Shown piece after piece: positions 53,832-64,000 of a stretch of DNA of 64,000 bases; the first letter of the stretch is position 1, and every line of letters starts with the position of its first letter. Origin of the DNA: Scolanthus callimorphus. Taxonomy: Eukaryota; Cnidaria; Anthozoa; Actiniaria; Edwardsiidae. The position numbers were made by a program, and so were the translations under genes. Where the stretch lies: NCBI GenBank assembly GCA_033964015.1, contig CM066922.1, positions 21,810,507-21,874,506 on the forward strand. The letters are read 5' to 3'. The notes beneath the pieces were generated by a model that was given only the letters and a program-made list of their open reading frames with translations, was not told the origin of the DNA and ran no database searches.

Positions 53832-56800
53832 ATGGTGAAATTACATGTAAAACGAGGCGACGAGAGTCTATTTCTTTATGAGACAACGTGTTCAGTAGAA
53901 CTTAGTGAACTTATTCCAGAACTTGTTCGTATTTCCAATGGAAGACTAAAAGTGGAGCGACTCAACTACGGTGGGTATCGATTTTGTTCTCATTCATTCA
54001 CATCAGCTGTTAGTTATTAAGTTTACTGTTGCCTGTAATTTGCAAAATCAAGAGCAACTGCAGAAATGCTAAAGGATTTGAAATGTTCCCCTTCTAAGAC
54101 TGGCGATTTTTGGACTGGAGTTTTCTCATCTGAAATGATTGCTTGTTTTCAAAGAAATCGAAGAGCTTGCCAAACATGGACCCACACTACCCCCTAACAT
54201 GCAGGGCCTCACAGATGACCAGATATCAGATCTGAGATTGAAGGATGAATGGGAAGATAGATGTATTCCTAGTGGAGGCTATGATGAAACAACAGACCCC
54301 ATGTCAAAAAGGAATGGAAGAGGTAATACAACCCTAACCCTTGACCTTTGCAGTTGTCCACTACAGGGCCATTCCATTTTATATCCACATACCCCCTATT
54401 GACGAGATGACTAAGAATTTGACCCCTCGGAAATGATTTTTTGACTAGACCCCTCAGAAAATTGCCTCAGAGACCGGAGACCCCTCAGAAAGTTAGAGGC
54501 CGGAGACCCCTCAGAAATTTCCGAATTTCTTCCACAAAAGGCTTCAAAACCCCTCAGAAAATCGGAAAATATCGTCAATAGCACCCAAACCCCTCTGAAA
54601 TTCTCGTCAATAGGAGCCTAAATACACCAAAAAAAGCAGTTATTTTCCATTAACGCCCCTCAGAAATCAGATTTCAGAACCCCTCAGAAAAACTCGTCAA
54701 TAGGGGGTATGTGGATAAAAAATGGAATGGCCCACAAAACTTAGTATTAGTTGTTATTATTGTTGTTATTAGAGTGGTTTTCACATGACTGTCTTGAAAG
54801 CAATTCATGCGTAATTCACTAACCAATCAAATGCGATAGTAATTCGACAACAAACCAGTCAGAGAGCGAGGTTAATTCACAATCTCTCCTTTTTGCAAGC
54901 GAATTGCTCTCGACCAATCACAACCCGAAGCAATCGCAATTAACCAGTAATTTGTAATTCACGACAGTCATGTGAAAACCGCTCTATTAAGTTATTGTTA
55001 TTATTATTATTGTAAACTGGATATTTAATAGGTACATATAACATTGACTAAAGAGCTTAGATAAACTTTGCTATAAACAATCTTATTGTTATTCTCTTTG
55101 TCATTCTTCACCAAAGCTCCCAAACAAAACATGGCAGATGTACTGAATAGAACAAGACAAGAAGCTATGGCAGCAGTTTCAAAAGTAAGTTCCTACTTTA
55201 CATGTTTATAAGATAATACTTCTGGCTAAATCCTTTTCTTTGCTGTTTTCTACAATGTATCTGGTTTTGGCAAATTGTCTATCAATTTTTTCATAATTTT
55301 ATGTTGAGTCTTTTTATTACATCAATATACTCACTCTGGCAAACAATCATCCTAATGATTTAAAAATAGAAACATGTTTTTATGTGTTTCTTTTTTTCCT
55401 TTAATGATTAGGTCTAACCATCTGCAGATGTTAGACAAAGGCAGCACCTTCTATAGCTGCCTGAATTTCAGCCGTCCCTTTGTTCTGGATCATACCTCAC
55501 TATGCAAAAGGAGACATGCATTTCTCCTTTATAGCAAAGCGAGGTACAATTAAGAGCCAAGGGGTGGCTAACTAAAATTCAGGCTATGCTCTTTTATTTA
55601 GTTATTTAAAAATGATCCCCTGTGTTGGTCAGCCGGGAGGCTGAACCCTCAAGTCATGACCTCAAACTTAAAATGAGGATTATCATCAATATTGTTAAAT
55701 GGCCTTAACATGAGGATTATCATCAGTCTGGTGACATGATTATATTCCAATAATCTTTGTTCTATTGAAAAAATAAATAGAACGAGGCAATGTGTATAAA
55801 TGAACATGATCCAGAATAGTCTGAATAAAAAACAAAACAAAAACAGCCCCTGACATCCACCCACAGCGCCCTTACTGTAAGAGCACTCCATACAAGTGTA
55901 CTACTTCAACCTACAACCATGTGGGACACTTGTGCATGTCAAATAGCCATGTCACCAGATTGATGATAATCCTCATTTCAAGACCATTTAAATGATGGCA
56001 ATCCTCATTTAAAGTTTGAGACCATGTTGGATCTCTCAACCCTCCCGCACAGCAGGCATGTGCTCTACCAAATGAGCAAACCGGTGGTGCAGTCACTTGG
56101 TCTTACTATACTCTTACATGCTGTATAAATAGAGGATATTACAGGATATTACAGTACATGGCCGTGCGGAGATACAAATTTTATCTTCGAGTGTTGAAAA
56201 TTTATCTCACGAGTGAGCGCAGCGAACGAGTGAGATAAATTTTTAACACGAGAAGATAAAATTCGTATCTCCAAGCGGTCATGTAATGTTCTGTTTATTA
56301 TATAAACATCAGTGAAATACCAAATTCAAATTTTATTTGAGTTAAGCTTATAAGGCGAGCATTCAGCAAAGGCAAGTGTGATATTTTCACATGTGAAAAT
56401 AACATGATATTTTCACGTGTGAAGATATCAAGTTTTCACGCGGGAGATCACCTGGTATTTCATTGGTGTTTATATAATAATTTATTATTATGCAGAAACT
56501 CACAGAGACAAATGTGTGTCTAACAATGGATAAAGTCAAGGATGCTCTAGACCAGATGAGAGGAGCTGTCATGATCGTATATCCTATGGGACTCCCCCCA
56601 CATGATAACATAACCCAAGAATTCAATAATGAGGAGGACCTTTCAGGAACGCAGGTACAGTATGGTTTTCATTTTTTTCTAAATTTAGATTAAATTTTCT
56701 CAGTATTGAGGCAGCCCGCAATGTGTGATTTTTTTTTCAACCTGTTTTCTAGGGGTCATTACAAGTTTTAGATGAAGCAACTGCCCAATTATGGTGGGCT

Positions 56801-58671
56801 GGCAAGGACATGCAGAGAGGGAAGAAACTACAGGATTTTATTGGAAAGAATGAGAAAACAAAATTAGTTGTGAAACTACAAAAGGTATCTACACCATTAC
56901 AGAGAAACATTTGATGGCAGACATTACAAAGAGCTTGGTTGTTTTTTATTAAATGAATAGCCCCAAACTGTACCGGTAGCTGGTGTAATTTTGGTATATA
57001 AAATGTGTGTTTCCAAAAAATATCCATACCCACGGAAGGGTGTTGAGAAATGACCCCCCCCCCCCCTCCTCTGGAATTTCTGAAGAAAAAAACAGTATTT
57101 GTATGGAAAAGATCAGGTAAATTGACCCCCCACCCCTCCGGAATTTCCAATCCCTTCTGTAGGGGGGGTATGGATATTTTTTGGAAACACACAATCTGAG
57201 TCTTGCTGAGCCTCTGAGCTTCTTGTTTAAGCTCAATCCTTTCGGTTGATCTTCTTGGTATGTGAAAATCCAAGCTTTGTGAGCATCTAGCTTTTCTGCC
57301 AAAACACACAATTTGAGTCAATTCCTAGAACTTAAAAATAGCTTTCAATCCTTATTTTTGGCGAAAAAAATAAAATAAATGATTTTAGTACTGCAGTTTC
57401 AATTAGCAATGCTTCTTTTTGGAGCAATGATTGATATTTTATTTTCACTTTTCAGAAAGGGCAAGGAGCCCCAGCACGAGAGCAAGTGTTTACTGAAGAG
57501 GAGAGGAAACAAATGATGGCCCATGCCTATAGAAAGCAAGAGGACATGAAGGTAATAATACAGTGTAGACATACCTGTCAACCCCAGAAGTTCTGAAATC
57601 TGGAGAATTCGTCGGAACCATCTTGTTTATCAGAGTCTTTTCCGCAACCTTTCTGAATCCTCCAAAAACGTCCAAACTCTCTCTCTGACTCTTTGCCGAC
57701 TGCGCAGACTTTGTTTGATGTTTTTGTGTCTGACTATGGATCATAGAATATTTTGAAAAATCTGGAGATTTGATGATTTAAACTGGAGACTCCCAGGAAA
57801 ACCTGGAGAGTTAGCAGGTATGAGTAGAGCACCTTTTGTTTACAGCTAAAACCGTTGCACCGCGAACCACGTTTTCAAAAACATCCAACTACTTTTGGAT
57901 TTTTGACTTTGCTGTTCCGCCAATTATACTATCTGAGCGAATGAAACTCTTGCCCTGTTCCGCTTAGGCAGTCAACTGGCTTCCCTCTGAACTAAAACCA
58001 GACAACATCGCACCGGAAAGCCAGGCGACTGCACTAGGCGAAACAAGGCAAGAATCTGATTGGCTCATAAGATTTGACTGGCGGAACAGCAAAGCCAAAA
58101 ACAAATCGATGTTTTGAAAACGCGGGTCGCGATGCAACGATTTTAGCTGTAATGGTCAAACCAACGAAGGATACAAGTACAGGAATGCTAACTCTCCCGG
58201 TTTTAATGGTAACCTCAGAATTTTTCACCTTGTTCCTGGGAAAATGTATCGAGCATTTTCGACACATATTCTGTATTTCTCTCGGTTTTCTTCCATGGAA
58301 GTTTCTCATCTAACCTGTGTTATTCGCCTATGGTGGCAGAAATCAGCAACATTCTCAATCTCAAAGTACCAATTTCCAGTTTGAATTCAAAATCGGCAAT
58401 CTAAAAGTAGTGTAGACCCTTCTACGCCTGTGCATATGGCTAGACCTATCGGCTTCAGGCTCCACTAATTGCTTGTCAAAGAGGATGATAATCTCCTTTT
58501 TGGGTAACGGAGTTATTGTCAGAAAATTATTATTTTTCCTTTAATGTTCAATTTCTTCTTTAGAAACTTGAAACTGCGGAAGAAGACAGCTACCTGAATT
58601 CACCTTGGGCAGATCCACAATCTCTGAAAAGACAATTCCAAGGACTTGGAAATATGAAATGGCGCCCTTAA
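53832..58671 (+). CDS. CFAP298: CFAP298 (C21orf59), cilia and flagella associated protein
   Basis: Cytoplasmic factor needed for outer dynein arm assembly and ciliary motility. Exons 53832-53970, 54155-54322, 55117-55184, 56496-56654, 56753-56884, 57456-57551, 58564-58671; all borders GT-AG, phases consistent, 289 aa (human 290). Conserved blocks in order: N-terminal LHVKRGDES, LPPNMQGLTDDQI, LKDEWEDRC, MDKVKDALDQMRGAVMIVYP, MGLPP, EDLSGTQ, AQLWWAGK, IGKNEKTK, KGQGAPAREQ, and the ending YLNSPWAD..MKWRP. The start is the first ATG and gives the family N terminus exactly. Introns hold several MITEs and a SINE. No defect is seen. Confidence 0.97.
54366..54733. mobile_element. Internal-repeat TIR element, family H (CCCCTCAGAAA)
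   Basis: GGGCCATTCCATTTTATATCC..ACATACCCCCTATTGACGAG at the left is mirrored at the right (CTCGTCAATAGGGGGTATGT..GGAATGGCCC). The inside carries eight or more ACCCCTCAGAAA-type units. In CFAP298 intron 2. Confidence 0.85.
54770..54986. mobile_element. TIR MITE in CFAP298 intron 2
   Basis: TAGAGTGGTTTTCACATGAC..TGTC at the left is mirrored by GACAGTCATGTGAAAACC..GCTCTA. GAATTAC and CAATTAAC motifs repeat inside. 217 bp. Confidence 0.85.
55411..56100 (-). mobile_element. SINE interrupted by two MITEs
   Basis: The right part (~56026-56100) and left part (~55411-55460) match the SINE at 17640-17893 (GTCTAACCATCTGCAGATG, GCAGCACCTTCT; CAACCCTCCCGCACA.., CTCTACCAAATGAGC). They are separated by a 55460-55585 element with inverted GCCTGAATTTCAG ends and a 55655-56025 element with inverted ends (CATGACCTCAAACTT..; ..AAAGTTTGAGACCATG) and repeated GAGGATTATCATCA. 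Confidence 0.7.
56145..56295. repeat. Foldback repeat
   Basis: GGAGATACAAATTTTATCTTCGAGTGTTGAAAATTTATCTCACGAGTGAGCG is mirrored by GTGAGATAAATTTTTAACACG..CGTATCTCC (arms ~60 bp). A related segment lies at 30480-30575. Confidence 0.7.
56299..56476. mobile_element. TIR MITE adjacent to CFAP298 exon 4
   Basis: TATATAAACATCAGTGAAATACCA at the left and TGGTATTTCATTGGTGTTTATATA at the right. Inside ATATTTTCAC.TGTGAA recurs three times. It ends 20 bp before the acceptor of exon 4, so it supplies part of that splice context. Confidence 0.85.
57005..57192. mobile_element. C-run TIR element, family E, copy 2
   Basis: GTGTGTTTCCAAAAAATATC..CATACCC at the left is mirrored perfectly at the right (GGGTATGGATATTTTTTGGA..AACACAC). 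A poly-C run and GGAATTTCTGAAG / GGAATTTCC lie inside. Partner of 19551-19765. Confidence 0.85.
57575..57825. repeat. Dispersed repeat in CFAP298 intron 6
   Basis: Matches 25300-25545: AGAATTCGTCGGAACCATCT, CTGGAGACTCCCAG, GAAAACCTGGAGAGTTAGCA. Confidence 0.75.
57838..58153. mobile_element. TIR MITE in CFAP298 intron 6
   Basis: TTACAGCTAAAACCGTTGCACCGCG..CGTTTTCAAAAACATC at the left is mirrored at the right with a few mismatches. Contains TGTTCCGCCA motifs and ACAAGGCAAG. Related to 41140-41345. Confidence 0.8.
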
Positions 58672-59048
58672 CGGATAAATATGCTTACGAGTATATATGT
58701 TACAAGAAGATCAGCAAAGATGGCTCCAAGTTCATTCAGCTAAACTATTGCAACAACTCAAAATACAATTTAGTTGGCTTCAGGAATATCAAAAATAATA
58801 GAGAAGCGACTATAAAAAAACAACTCACAGAAGAGAGGTTGCCTGGTTTGTAATCGGCAAATTCGTAGATTAGCAAAGTATTTACGATTGCAGGATACCT
58901 GTGTTACAAGCTTGCGCGCCAACAATGGCGGGAAATTTCAGCCAATCAAACACGTCCATCGCATAGACGCATTGAAGCATTTTTAGTACATGTTTTAAAC
59001 GAGTGTTAAAAATCAATACTATGGCCATCGAGGTTCTAAAAAGGTCCA
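58672..59048. other. CFAP298 3' flank
   Basis: Likely 3' UTR plus spacer; no further feature recognised. Confidence 0.4.
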
Positions 59049-59336
59049 GTGGCCATTTTATATCCGTTAGCCCCCTATCGAGGAACCTGGAGTTTCCACA
59101 GGGGTCGTTGGAATTTCCACAGGGCCGGGGTCGTTGTGTTTGGCCCTGGAATTTCCACAGGGGTCGTTGTATTTGGTCCTGGAATTTCGACAGGGGTTGG
59201 AAAGGGGTCACATTAAAACATGGAATTTCCGCAGGGGTTGTACAGAAGCCTGGAATTTCCACAGGGGTAGAGCAATTTTTGAAAATGTGGAGTTTCTCGA
59301 TAGGGGGGTGGGGGGATATTTTTTGGAACAGCCCAA
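59049..59336. mobile_element. Internal-repeat TIR element, family B2 (GGAATTTCCACAGG), copy 2
   Basis: Left GGCCATTTTATATCC..GCCCCCTATCGAGGAACC, right GTTTCTCGATAGGGGGG..ATATTTTTTGGAACAGCCCAA. GGAATTTCC is exact at 59110, 59148, 59222 and 59252, with GGAATTTCG and GGAGTTTCC variants. Located between the convergent CFAP298 and ABCC genes. Confidence 0.8.
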
Positions 59337-59484
59337 TACTGAACTGCATTGGACTTTTAATAAATATTCTTATATCGCTGTGATCAGTAAAGAAAAGTGG
59401 AAGACAATAACATATTAAATATATTGCACCAAAAGCGCAGCCTACATGGTCTGATTAGGGGATCTAAGCTGGCGTTGGTTATTC

Positions 59485-62400
59485 CTAAGGTTTTAATAAA
59501 TTGGAGTTTCTAGCAAGTCTTGCAAATACTCCGTCTTTCTTCCTAACGAGCTCGTCTGGTTTATCAAACTCAACAATTCGTCCTTTATCCATCACCAACA
59601 CCTTATCGTAGTCCATAATGGTATTGAGTCTGTGGGCAATGGTTAGCAGTGTACAGTCTGGAAACTTGTTCCGTAGAACCTGTTGGACCAGTAAGTCTGT
59701 TTTGTAATCAACGTTAGCAGTTGCTTCATCGAGGACGAGAACTTTAGATTTCTGTAACAGTGCACGCGTGAGGCAAAGCAGTTGTCGCTCGCCGACACTA
59801 AAGCTGGTACCAGCTTCTCCTAACTGGAAATTCAGTTGTCCAGGCAGTTTCTCAATAGTTTCTAAGAGTTGTACTTCCCCCAAGGATGCCCATATTTCCT
59901 GGTCTGAGAATTGTTGAAATGGATCCAAGTTCTTCTTCAAAGTGCGTCCAAATAAAACAGGGTCTTGTGCGATCACAGCTATGGCTCTACGAGCAGACTG
60001 AATATCAATGGTGCCTAGATCTATCCCATCAATAAGGACCTGCCCGTCCGGCTCGGGTAGGCGAAACAGCGCAGCTACAAGGGACGACTTCCCGGCCCCG
60101 GTGCGACCTATAACATATAATACAGTGGTGAACGCCTAGTTTGGATATATATCTCAGGCAGATTAAGGCATGGGTCTCGTCATCCTTTGTAACAAATTTA
60201 GTTGGTGGTCGAAATGTTTATGAAGTGCCCTGCTTTATGGGCTGGGATATTTTTTGCTTTACTCCGCTGTATCTCACCTGCGATTCCAATTCTTTGTTTG
60301 GCTGGGATATCAACATTCAAGCCGTGTAGAACTCGAGGATTCCCCTGACGATAAGTTAACGACATTCCGCGGAAACATAGCGCGCCTTGCTCGGGCCAGT
60401 TCTCACGCGGTAAGGCCGTTCGGCTGTAGCCTGGTTCTGAAGGTAGCTTAGTGTACGTCAGTACTCGTTCTACTGACGTCATCTCATTTTCTACTTCCGC
60501 TGCTTTCGTTACACCAAAAGAAGTGTCACGATCAAGGCGATGGCCAGAGTTAGAATCATTCCAGTTAGTGCTGCGAGAAAAGTGGAGCATTTGTTTTCAC
60601 GACGAAGTGAACCAATTAAGGAATATTCCGCGTTTTAATGAATTGAGAGCAATGATGTGAATGCGAAAAGGTATGGTTTGTGTAGGTTTGGTGTCGATCA
60701 CAGACAAATAAAAAAAGAAGATAGAGACCTCGTTAATACATGAAGGAAAAGAAATGAATACTAGGGCGGTAGGTCGGTCTCAGCCTACATTTTTCAAGTA
60801 CTCAGTCACAGGTTTTCACTACACGGACCTCGTAACCGTTAAGTAACTGTTCTTCAAGATAAAAAATAAGTGAAAAAAATTGATTGTTTCTGTCGTAATT
60901 AAAGCGCATTGAAAAGAAATTAGGGCAAGAAGAGCAGTTAACCTGGATCTCTAATTATAAGAGAGCTGAATGCTACGGCGGTAACGAAAACCGAGCACAG
61001 TAGGTCCACGTAGAGAGCCATCCAATTCTTTGCGGTTCTCACCAGAATGGTGGCCATTATGCGCTCATCTTGGTGCCTTGAAGAAAAAGAAACGACGAGG
61101 CGTGGCTTAGTTGATTTTGGTCCCTAAAAGGTACCAGCAAGTGTGATATTGATAAAACCATTGTTGCTTGATTTGTTAATAGAACGGATCTCTAATAGGT
61201 ACCTATCGAATTTTACCCCCTAAAAGGTACCAGAGGTCTGATTTTAAACCCTAAAAGGTACGACGAGCATCCCCACCCCAAAATAGGGGAGTCCCCTCCT
61301 CCAGGGCATATAGCATCCGAAACACCATTACCCCTAAGGCTAACCCTGACATCCTGACCGAGTTATCTCTTTCTCCTCGAGCTGTTTCGGTTGCATGTGA
61401 AAGATATCATTTCTACACAGACACATCGTATAGAAACTTGGCTCAGCCCAAGACAACTCTTGGGATAGGGATATCAACCTCCCCGCTCATGCATCTCTTC
61501 TTATGTGAACAGACTGTCACTCAAATCGGGTATAGGGCTACGGCTGACGCCGTCCTAGCTAATTGAGAAGTTCTACCGCTCCCCAAGGAAAAAAATTTGG
61601 GCTCAGTAGTTTGGCCATATCAAGTCCTTAGTATCGTACCTCATAAACGTCTCCAAGAAACGATTTTTCATTTTTGCTACTTTGATGATCTCAAGTCCAG
61701 CGAGGGTATCAGTAAAGTGCGCATATATCGGACTATACTTGACGGACTCGATCCTTTGAAGTTCACGACTTGACTTGAGGTAAAACCAGCTTAACAGCAA
61801 AAAGACAGCTATGACAGGAACAACAGCTATCGCTAATCTGTACTCGACCAAAGCAGTAAGGATCAAGCGACCCATGAACTCGAGAATCAACGTAAGGGCC
61901 AAAACAAACTTGATAGGAATTGCTTCGTCCATAGACCCGACATCTTTCGAAAAGCGATTCATGATTCGTCCAAGTGGATTTGTATCAAAGAACAGGATTG
62001 GTGACCTCAGGACGGCAATTGTCATCTGGTTATGGAGTCTTTCCGATGACCGTAACGACGCGTACAGGAGAAGACAAAGGACACACGTTGTGAAGGATAT
62101 GGCCCATCCTACTACAGCTCCATAGATTCCAAGAGTAAGGCTGCTTTTCTGATCCTCGTGTGACATTTCAGAGAGACGGATAAGCCACCAGTACGGCGTC
62201 AGAATGGAGGCTATAAAGGATCAACGAAGAGTTTAATTGGGCCAAAAAACTACCTACCCAGCAATCATAATTAACAAAGCAGCAAGGCTAGAAACAAGTT
62301 TTGAGTTTTCCACCATCTGAAGTGCTCCACAGACGTAACACCCCAAGTTGCTCCATGTCTGGATTTGAAAGTACCAGAATTTCTAAGATTAGCATAGAAT

Positions 62401-63904
62401 AAGTTTATTTATTTAGTTACCTTCCATGACAATGAGTAGAATAAATAGGCCAACAAGGAGTGCAGGGGGTAGGCCAGCTCTAAAGTACGCCCAATAGAGA
62501 TGCAGTTTGACGCTACCAATGGCCCGGTCCTCGTCCTCCTCCGCCATATCACTCATTCCTGTGTCCATGACGTGTGGACACGTGTTACCATGGTAATTGT
62601 TGCTATTGCCATGCTGGAAACAATAAATATACAAATGGCAAATGACCAAGATACAAATTTCGATATAATAATTGTCCGGTGTTCCAAACCCATTTATTGC
62701 TAGAATTTTAGAACTGTTTTGCTCTCTTTTACATACCTCTTCAGTAGCTCCTTGGTGTTCCACATTGATCTTCTCATCTAAGAGTATTTTTGAGCGCACA
62801 TCATCTGGTGTGCCGCTATGTTCAGCCTTTCCATCCTTTAACATGACAACATAATCCGCGTGTTGTAAATACTGAAGCTGATGTGTTACGAGTATTCGTG
62901 TTTTCTCTGCCAGCGCACCACAAATACATTCCCTAAAAAGACGAACTCCAACGTTAGCATCCACAGCACTCAGTGGATCATCCAATAGGTAGATATCGGC
63001 ATCAGAGTACACAGCGCGTGCCAAACTGAGACGTGCTCGCTGGCCACCACTCAACCTCACGCCTCGTTGACCGACGACACTTAAGTCGCCTTTAGGAAAT
63101 CGCTCAAAGTCCTCCTGTAATGCACAAACCCGGACTGCCACATCATACGCTGACTGATCAAACTCTCTCCCGAATGTTATATTCTCACGCACGGTGTCCG
63201 AGAAGACCCAAGACGCTTGGCTCACATAAGCTATCTTGCCTCCTCGCTCGATAGTCCCTGACATAATAGGTAACTCCCCTTGTATGGTCATGAGCAATGT
63301 ACTCTTACCACTCCCCACGGGACCAGTTATTATTACTAGTTGCCCGGAAGTCGCCTCTAAGGAGAACCCTTGCAGTGCACGCGATTCACTGTGCCATCCT
63401 GCCGATACATTGCACATCTTGACTTTTCCCAGTTCATCTGAACCCTTTGGAGTGTCCAATGCACCTGAAGCTTTCAATGAGTATAACACTGGTGCGTTTG
63501 TCTTGAAGCTTTGGATCCGCATGATCTTCGCCACTCTTTTTAAGGACTTTACGCGTGATATAACTCGTCTGGGTATCATTTTACACATGATAAAGTTGTT
63601 TTTCTCCTCGTGTTCGTTATTGATATCATCACAGACGCCAATAAGAAAATTCTGAATACGATCCGCGGTCACCTTGGCGTCGAAGATATGTGTTACACAC
63701 TCGCCGAGTTCACCTGCGGTAGCAAACTCAATAACTTTCATAAAAGAAACCAGAGTGAAGATTTCTGAAGGAGAGAGTGCAGTTTCTCTTGTGAAAACAA
63801 AAGTAATGATCGACATAAAACTTGCCACGGAGGAGGTGGTGCTGTAGAGGGTTGCAAACGTCGACACCAGGATGCTTTTGAGTCGCATCAGCTTGACTTC
63901 ATTT
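59485..63904 (-). CDS. ABCC-family transporter (MRP4-like), 5' part beyond window, one frameshift
   Basis: ATP-driven membrane exporter. Exons on -: 62737-63904, 62421-62613, 61640-62210, 60943-61076, 60278-60570, 59485-60107. NBD1: Walker A GPVGSGKST, signature LSGGQRARL, Walker B YLLDDPLSAVD. TMD2 has the ABCC loop FDTNPLGRIMNRFSKD. NBD2: Walker A GRTGAGKSS, signature FSVGERQLL, Walker B VLVLDEATANVD, then TIAHRL. The end RNSNLLKP and the NBD2 signature are closest to ABCC4 as I recall it. The exon at 60278-60570 is 293 bp but phase needs 294: hydrophobic ALTGMILTLAIALIV runs into a stop, while the correct FGVTKAAEVENEMTSVERVL lies one frame away. So a base seems lost near 60513-60524. NBDs are otherwise intact. 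Confidence 0.9.
61115..61300. mobile_element. TIR element family G, partial copy in ABCC intron
   Basis: TAAAAGGTACC recurs four times (61125-61260), and the end GAGCATCCCCACCCCAAAATAGGGGAGTCCCC matches the right end of 29444-29706. The left end is missing. Confidence 0.7.
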
Positions 63905-64000
63905 CTAGGAAAACATTGTTAGATGTCTTAGTAGTTTTTTTCATTTCTATTTATCAGTATAAGTAGAACCAAAATGACAACGTTTTCTTGATTATCTTTA

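Noticed and set aside
62260..62358. Extra ABCC exon on minus strand
   Set aside because: A frame with acceptor and donor exists, but joining it breaks phase and meets a stop. Skipping from 62421 to 62210 gives the expected sequence in frame.

Overview
The window looks like nuclear DNA of an invertebrate animal, most likely a cnidarian (anthozoan). Genes have GT-AG introns and sit far apart. Metazoan families are present (ASCC3, BLOC1S3, CFAP298, ABCC transporter, class A GPCRs, CYP3-type P450). Intergenic and intronic DNA is packed with small inverted-repeat elements, tRNA-derived SINE pieces and LINE remnants. The species cannot be named from the sequence alone.

Layout. 0-11 kb: three tandem single-exon arylamine N-acetyltransferase (NAT) genes on +, the first cut by the window edge, separated by TIR elements and, before the third, a 128-bp repeat carrying perfect TGACGTCA sites. 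11-16 kb: repeats and MITEs. 15.4-17.4 kb: an intronless GPCR whose 5' coding end is echoed by several degraded upstream copies. 18.6-25.7 kb: ASCC3 (-, only its five N-terminal exons are present) head-to-head with BLOC1S3 (+). 27.8-35 kb: a complete five-exon P450 (507 aa) with repeat-filled introns. 35-42.4 kb: no genes, but notable hairpins and TIR elements. 42.4-44.1 kb: a two-exon GPCR whose intron contains an array of GGAATTTCC motifs. 47-52.9 kb: a WD-repeat gene (-) whose intron holds a 3-kb element built around a 60-bp minisatellite. 53.8-58.7 kb: CFAP298 (+, seven exons, 289 aa), divergent from the WD gene. 59.5-63.9 kb: the 3' two thirds of an ABCC4-like transporter (-) with an apparent one-base deletion.

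Many repeats look like nonautonomous DNA transposons. The most unusual pattern is a set of elements that share similar ends (TTGGGC..TTCCA, then TTTATATCC, then a C-rich run and CCCCCTAT.GA) but carry different short internal repeats. Exon limits were read by hand from splice signals, reading-frame phase and remembered family features. No alignment or database search was run.
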